DNA of 64,000 bases from Streptosporangium lutulentum (lineage in GTDB: Bacteria; Actinomycetota; Actinomycetes; Streptosporangiales; Streptosporangiaceae): assembly GCF_030811455.1 (NCBI RefSeq), contig NZ_JAUSQU010000001.1:8122001-8186000 (forward strand). Direction: 5' to 3'. A model generated the notes under the pieces. That model saw nothing but the letters and a program-made list of their open reading frames with translations, searched no databases and was not told the origin of the DNA. The position numbers and the translations under genes are program-made. Shown here piece by piece: positions 61,575-64,000 of this stretch (within the stretch, counting starts at the first letter, position 1; the number at the start of each line of letters is the position of its first letter).

Positions 61575-61879
61575 CCCGCCGTTCCCTTACCGGTCTGGAG
61601 GGTCAGCCAGTCGACCTCGGTCGAGGCCAGCAGCTCTTCCCGGGCGGCGAGGAACCGCCGGGTGTGCTCCTGCTCCTCGTGGGTGTCGAAGGCCGCGCGG
61701 TCCCGGTAGAGCTCGTAGAAGATCCGCTGGAGCGGCTGGCCGTCGACCCGGTGCGATGCGTACACCAGCGTTCCCGGCTCACCGTCGCGGATCTTCTCGA
61801 TGGTCTCGCCGACCAGCTGATCGAACGCCTCGGCGGATGCCTCGTCCTTACAGGTGAATCGGACCATCAGACCGAACAT
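61571..61879 (-). CDS. Antibiotic biosynthesis monooxygenase (ABM) domain protein
   Basis: A 102-residue ABM-fold protein (FGLMVRFTCKDE, FYELYRDRAAFDTHEEQEHT), similar to YgiN quinol monooxygenases. It precedes the XRE/TPR regulator in one transcript. A catalytic role is not certain; it may give the regulator a redox or quinone signal. Confidence 0.88.
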   Translation of the reverse strand: MFGLMVRFTCKDEASAEAFDQLVGETIEKIRDGEPGTLVYASHRVDGQPLQRIFYELYRDRAAFDTHEEQEHTRRFLAAREELLASTEVDWLTLQTGKGTAG

Positions 61880-61913
61880 GGGTGTCCTCCTTCGTCGGAG
61901 CCTCTACGAGATC

Positions 61914-61983
61914 AGTACTTATTGTGCGGTGCAAGTACCCCAAGTGGCTTGCACTATAAATATCGTACTCGTACTTTAAGTAT
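61914..61983. promoter_or_regulatory. Divergent operator cluster of the regulator cassette
   Basis: CAGTACTTATTG (61913-61924), GCAAGTACC (61931-61939) and CGTACTTTAAGTATC (61970-61984) lie between divergent genes. ACTTTAAGTAT is the same as ACTTTTAGTAT at 60344-60354 except for one base. Confidence 0.55.
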
Positions 61984-62035
61984 CAGTCACACCGTGAGTT
62001 GCCCCTGACCTGCTTGATCGCGAGGTGAGCCGACG

Positions 62036-62440
62036 ATGATCCCACCCTCAGACAGCTGTGAAGGCGCTGGAAGATGGCACCGGACCTTTCCGGGGGAGAA
62101 GGAACAGGTGCGAGCGGCCCGCCGCTTCGTGAAGGCTCACCTCCCCGACCACCCGGAAGCCGAACTCATCGCCAGCGAACTGGCGACCAACGCCGTCGAG
62201 CACACGCGCACGGGGCAGCCGAGCGGACTCTTCACCGCGACCGTCAAGCGCCATCCCGACGGCACCGCCTACATAGAGATCGCCGACCAGGGCGGTCCCG
62301 CCGCGTTCGGCCTCCCCACCCCCAACCGCGAAGGCGGACGAGGGCTCTACCTCGTGACCGCCCTCACCAGCGCATGGGGAGTCAAGGGCGACGCCGCCGG
62401 CCGAACGGTCTGGGTCGAGCTACCCCCACCTGCTCCATGA
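62036..62440 (+). CDS. ATP-binding protein (RsbW-like HATPase)
   Basis: A 134-residue GHKL ATPase: N box IASELATNAVEHT, G box DQGGPAAFG and GGRGLYLVTAL. These are anti-sigma-factor/serine-kinase-like proteins frequent in actinomycetes. First of three genes overlapping by 4 bp each; divergent from the ABM/XRE pair. Confidence 0.9.
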   Translation: MIPPSDSCEGAGRWHRTFPGEKEQVRAARRFVKAHLPDHPEAELIASELATNAVEHTRTGQPSGLFTATVKRHPDGTAYIEIADQGGPAAFGLPTPNREGGRGLYLVTALTSAWGVKGDAAGRTVWVELPPPAP

Positions 62441-62640
62441 GCAGCACGCCCCCAGCGTTACGCGCTCTCCGCGAGCGGTTCCCCGCCTGGGCGTTCCTCT
62501 ACAACCCGTTCGCGTACCGGTGGTTCGCCCTTCAAGGCCGCACGATCACGCTCACCGCCGACACTGCCGCGGAACTCGCGACCCGCGTCGAGCGCTTCCA
62601 GTCACGCCGCCCTCTGACCAGACCTCAACCACGGCGATGA
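62437..62640 (+). CDS. Small protein of unknown function
   Basis: A 67-residue basic protein (RALRERFPAWAFLYNPFAYR). No family recognised. ATGA overlap with the genes on both sides shows translational coupling, which is the main reason to accept it. Confidence 0.7.
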   Translation: MSSTPPALRALRERFPAWAFLYNPFAYRWFALQGRTITLTADTAAELATRVERFQSRRPLTRPQPRR

Positions 62641-62909
62641 CCCGTACCCCTCACGCGATCACACTGGCCTGCCCGATCGAGTGCCTCAAGCCTGTGCTGT
62701 CTGCCAGGGCTTACAACCCGCTCACGCAGGCATGCGGAACTTCATTCGACCGGCCCCATACGGTTGCAGACGTGATCACGCTGCTGCGCACACGCCAGCT
62801 CGACCAGATCTGGGGCTTGGGTCCACGGCGTATCGGCGAGATCGAGGTGGCCCTGGTGTTCGTCGGCTTGACTCGTGATCACGGCGGCCCGCTCAGCGAC
62901 AACCTGTGA
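62637..62909 (+). CDS. Small helix-hairpin-helix protein, RpoA-CTD-like
   Basis: A 90-residue protein. The C-terminal half VADVITLLRTRQLDQIWGLG-PRRIGEIEVAL follows the pattern of the RNA polymerase alpha C-terminal domain (first helix, then a G-rich hairpin GLGPRRIGEIE). It could bind DNA or RNA polymerase. Last gene of the coupled trio. Confidence 0.7.
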   Translation: MTRTPHAITLACPIECLKPVLSARAYNPLTQACGTSFDRPHTVADVITLLRTRQLDQIWGLGPRRIGEIEVALVFVGLTRDHGGPLSDNL

Positions 62910-63230
62910 AACACCAGGTGAGGGCACCATGACGGTCGCTATGGGCTCAAGATCATCGGAGTTCGCCTACTCGGGATGAGAACTTTCTCTACGTCTTCAA
63001 GGCGCGTGCCGCCTACGGCGTCCCGCGCGCGTCGGGCGGTCGCTGGCCGCGCTGCGGCTCTTCGGCCGGTCGCGGCCCACGCCGCCCGCGCAGGATGGCC
63101 CCGACAGGAGCGACCCAAAACGGCACGCCACATGCTGCAGCATAAGACCTGGTGATGAGCTTGTCAGTCTAGGTAGTGTGGCAGCTCAGCAGCCCAAAAT
63201 GCCACAGCCCAGCGGGACAAAAGGTGCAAA
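62910..63230. other. Transition from high-GC to AT-rich DNA
   Basis: About 320 bp without a gene. 62990-63110 is very GC-rich (repeated GCCGCG-type words); from about 63165 the DNA becomes AT-rich and stays so to the window end. I see no copy of a tRNA 3' end here. Confidence 0.5.
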
Positions 63231-64000
63231 TTGCAGATAATAATTAACAACATAGGCCCTATTCGGACCGCGACCATTGATATCGACCCTTTAATGGTCT
63301 TTGTTGGCCCGAATAATTCGGGGAAGTCTGTCGTGGCGACAGTCATGTACGCAGCACTTTCTCGCGTCCGCGTAGGGAGTATTGCACGCTTCTCAAATGC
63401 CTTTAGGGCTGCATTCAAAAACATTGAAGCAAATCTGGCAAACGAAGCCGAATCATTCCTTTATGAAGCATTTCTAGATAAACGTAAGCCGGAGCTTGAC
63501 GCTTTTCCTGAATACTTGGTCGACATCTATCGGGAAAGCATTAATGCGGCGTTGCAGGATTATGCGATTACCCTTACTAAAGAACTGGAGCGTGCGACTG
63601 GAACACCTATTGGCGGCTTGAGGCGTGTACAGAAGCGCGTCACCAAGGCTTCTATCGACATTGTTAGTAGTCGCCCGGGGTGGAAAGTAAACGTAACCAT
63701 CTCTGGAAAATCTCCCAAGGTTAGCTACGAGGCGCCATCTCTGGACGAAGTATGGTCGTTGATTAGCAATCAAGACTGGTCTCGCGTCCGTCGTCGCGGC
63801 GTACCGCGTAACGGTCGAAACCTATTGCGTGAACTAGGATTTGAGCTGAACCGCGCCTGCTTTCGCGAAGTTCCTCTGCATTCGAAATATTTGCCAGCGG
63901 CGCGCTCTGGCCTTATGCAATCCCATAAAGTCATTACAGGATCACTAGTGCGCGGATCCTCGCTGGCAGGCTTGCAGGAGATTCAAATCCCTACGCTCAC
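63231..64000 (+). CDS. AAA family ATPase (OLD/AAA_15-like), partial
   Basis: An open frame to the window end, at least 256 residues. It begins LQIIINNIGPIRTATIDIDP then MVFVGPNNSGKSVVATVMYA, the N-terminal Walker A of OLD/AAA_15-type ATPases. YLPAARSGLMQSHKVITGSL near the end matches a motif of this group. Start is TTG at 63231 with AAGGTG upstream; an ATG at 63294 is too late because it would remove the first strand. GC content near 48 percent against about 70 elsewhere, so it is recently acquired. Such ATPases often pair with a nuclease in phage defence; the partner would lie to the right. Confidence 0.85.
   Translation, partial: MQIIINNIGPIRTATIDIDPLMVFVGPNNSGKSVVATVMYAALSRVRVGSIARFSNAFRAAFKNIEANLANEAESFLYEAFLDKRKPELDAFPEYLVDIYRESINAALQDYAITLTKELERATGTPIGGLRRVQKRVTKASIDIVSSRPGWKVNVTISGKSPKVSYEAPSLDEVWSLISNQDWSRVRRRGVPRNGRNLLRELGFELNRACFREVPLHSKYLPAARSGLMQSHKVITGSLVRGSSLAGLQEIQIPTL

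Larger units (their letters stand above)
54026..64000. mobile_element. Actinomycete integrative and conjugative element (pSAM2-like) next to tRNA-Phe
   Basis: From the tRNA outward the minus strand carries an XRE-like protein, int, xis, repSA, a zinc-ribbon peptide, a DUF2637 membrane protein, traSA and an SCO3933-like regulator, the canonical AICE backbone. A regulator cassette (60.4-62.9 kb) and an AT-rich ATPase follow. I searched 62910-63230 by eye for a repeat of the tRNA-Phe 3' end and found none, so the right boundary is outside this window or differs from expectation. Confidence 0.8.

Noticed and set aside
62910..63230. Right attachment site of the AICE
   Set aside because: No repeat of the tRNA-Phe 3' end could be found by eye in this interval.
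1..64000. CRISPR arrays and rRNA genes
   Set aside because: No regularly spaced repeat-spacer pattern and no rRNA-like sequence were seen; the tandem repeats found are contiguous and mostly coding.

Overview
This is high-GC actinobacterial chromosome. Abundant GTG and TTG starts, gene-dense 4-8 bp overlaps, a complete conservon (NIT-domain histidine kinase, roadblock protein, DUF742 protein, small GTPase), a spore-associated-protein-like secreted protein, a CU044_5270-family protein and a pSAM2-type integrative element all point to a filamentous actinomycete. Streptosporangiaceae (Streptosporangium/Nonomuraea-like) is my best guess, but no rRNA or housekeeping marker is present to prove it.

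Layout. 0-5.2 kb: an enol-lactonase-like hydrolase, a methyltransferase, an initiator-type tRNA-Met with a strong terminator, a BrkB/YihY membrane protein with a repeat-rich tail, and an MFS transporter behind a palindromic operator. 5.8-9.6 kb: the conservon. 9.5-13.6 kb: TetR regulator divergent from a phosphotransferase / acyl-CoA dehydrogenase / short-chain dehydrogenase set that looks like acyl-CoA or alcohol catabolism. 13.6-18.9 kb: membrane protein, an orphan sugar-binding lipoprotein followed by a P-loop sugar/nucleoside kinase, a type III PLP decarboxylase, and a secreted CU044_5270 protein. 19.5-23.4 kb: a ribose-type ABC importer (binding protein, double ATPase, permease) that abuts a 5'-truncated TetR gene. 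23.7-28.7 kb: an F420-type/hemerythrin fusion, a two-gene ABC exporter and a two-component system. 28.8-36.2 kb: a secreted protein; an AsnC/LysE pair flanked by two copies of the 3' end of a HerA-type ATPase gene; then a tight operon encoding a DUF559-type nuclease, a winged-helix protein and a 1098-residue dual-ATPase protein. 36.4-43.6 kb: MerR, MarR plus DHA2 exporter, an XRE/membrane pair, an XRE/MmyB-type regulator, a metallo-hydrolase and an I78-like inhibitor. 43.6-47.4 kb: small secreted and membrane proteins of unknown role, ending in a decayed integrase beside tRNA-Lys. 47.8-53.6 kb: ordinary core genes (DEDDh exonuclease, glutaryl-CoA dehydrogenase, PspC, MFS, metallopeptidase, metallophosphoesterase). 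53.7-64 kb: tRNA-Glu, -Asp, -Phe and an actinomycete integrative and conjugative element (int, xis, repSA, traSA, DUF2637, SCO3933-like regulator), followed by a regulator cassette and, at the right edge, a much more AT-rich AAA ATPase gene cut by the window end.

The best candidate for an undescribed system is the operon at 30980-36180. Its gene order is nuclease, winged-helix adaptor, ATPase/HerA translocase; all three genes are translationally coupled. A diverged copy of the ATPase 3' end lies 1.5 kb downstream, so the locus has a history of rearrangement. The architecture suggests a DNA-targeting (possibly anti-phage) complex, but this is inference from domains only.

A second theme is short tandem duplication. 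A 75-bp repeat lies in the BrkB tail, a 33-bp repeat in the ABC ATPase tail, a 42-bp repeat in the nuclease, and degenerate duplications sit at two stop codons (11.4 and 20.6 kb). These look like lineage-specific slippage events rather than functional domains.
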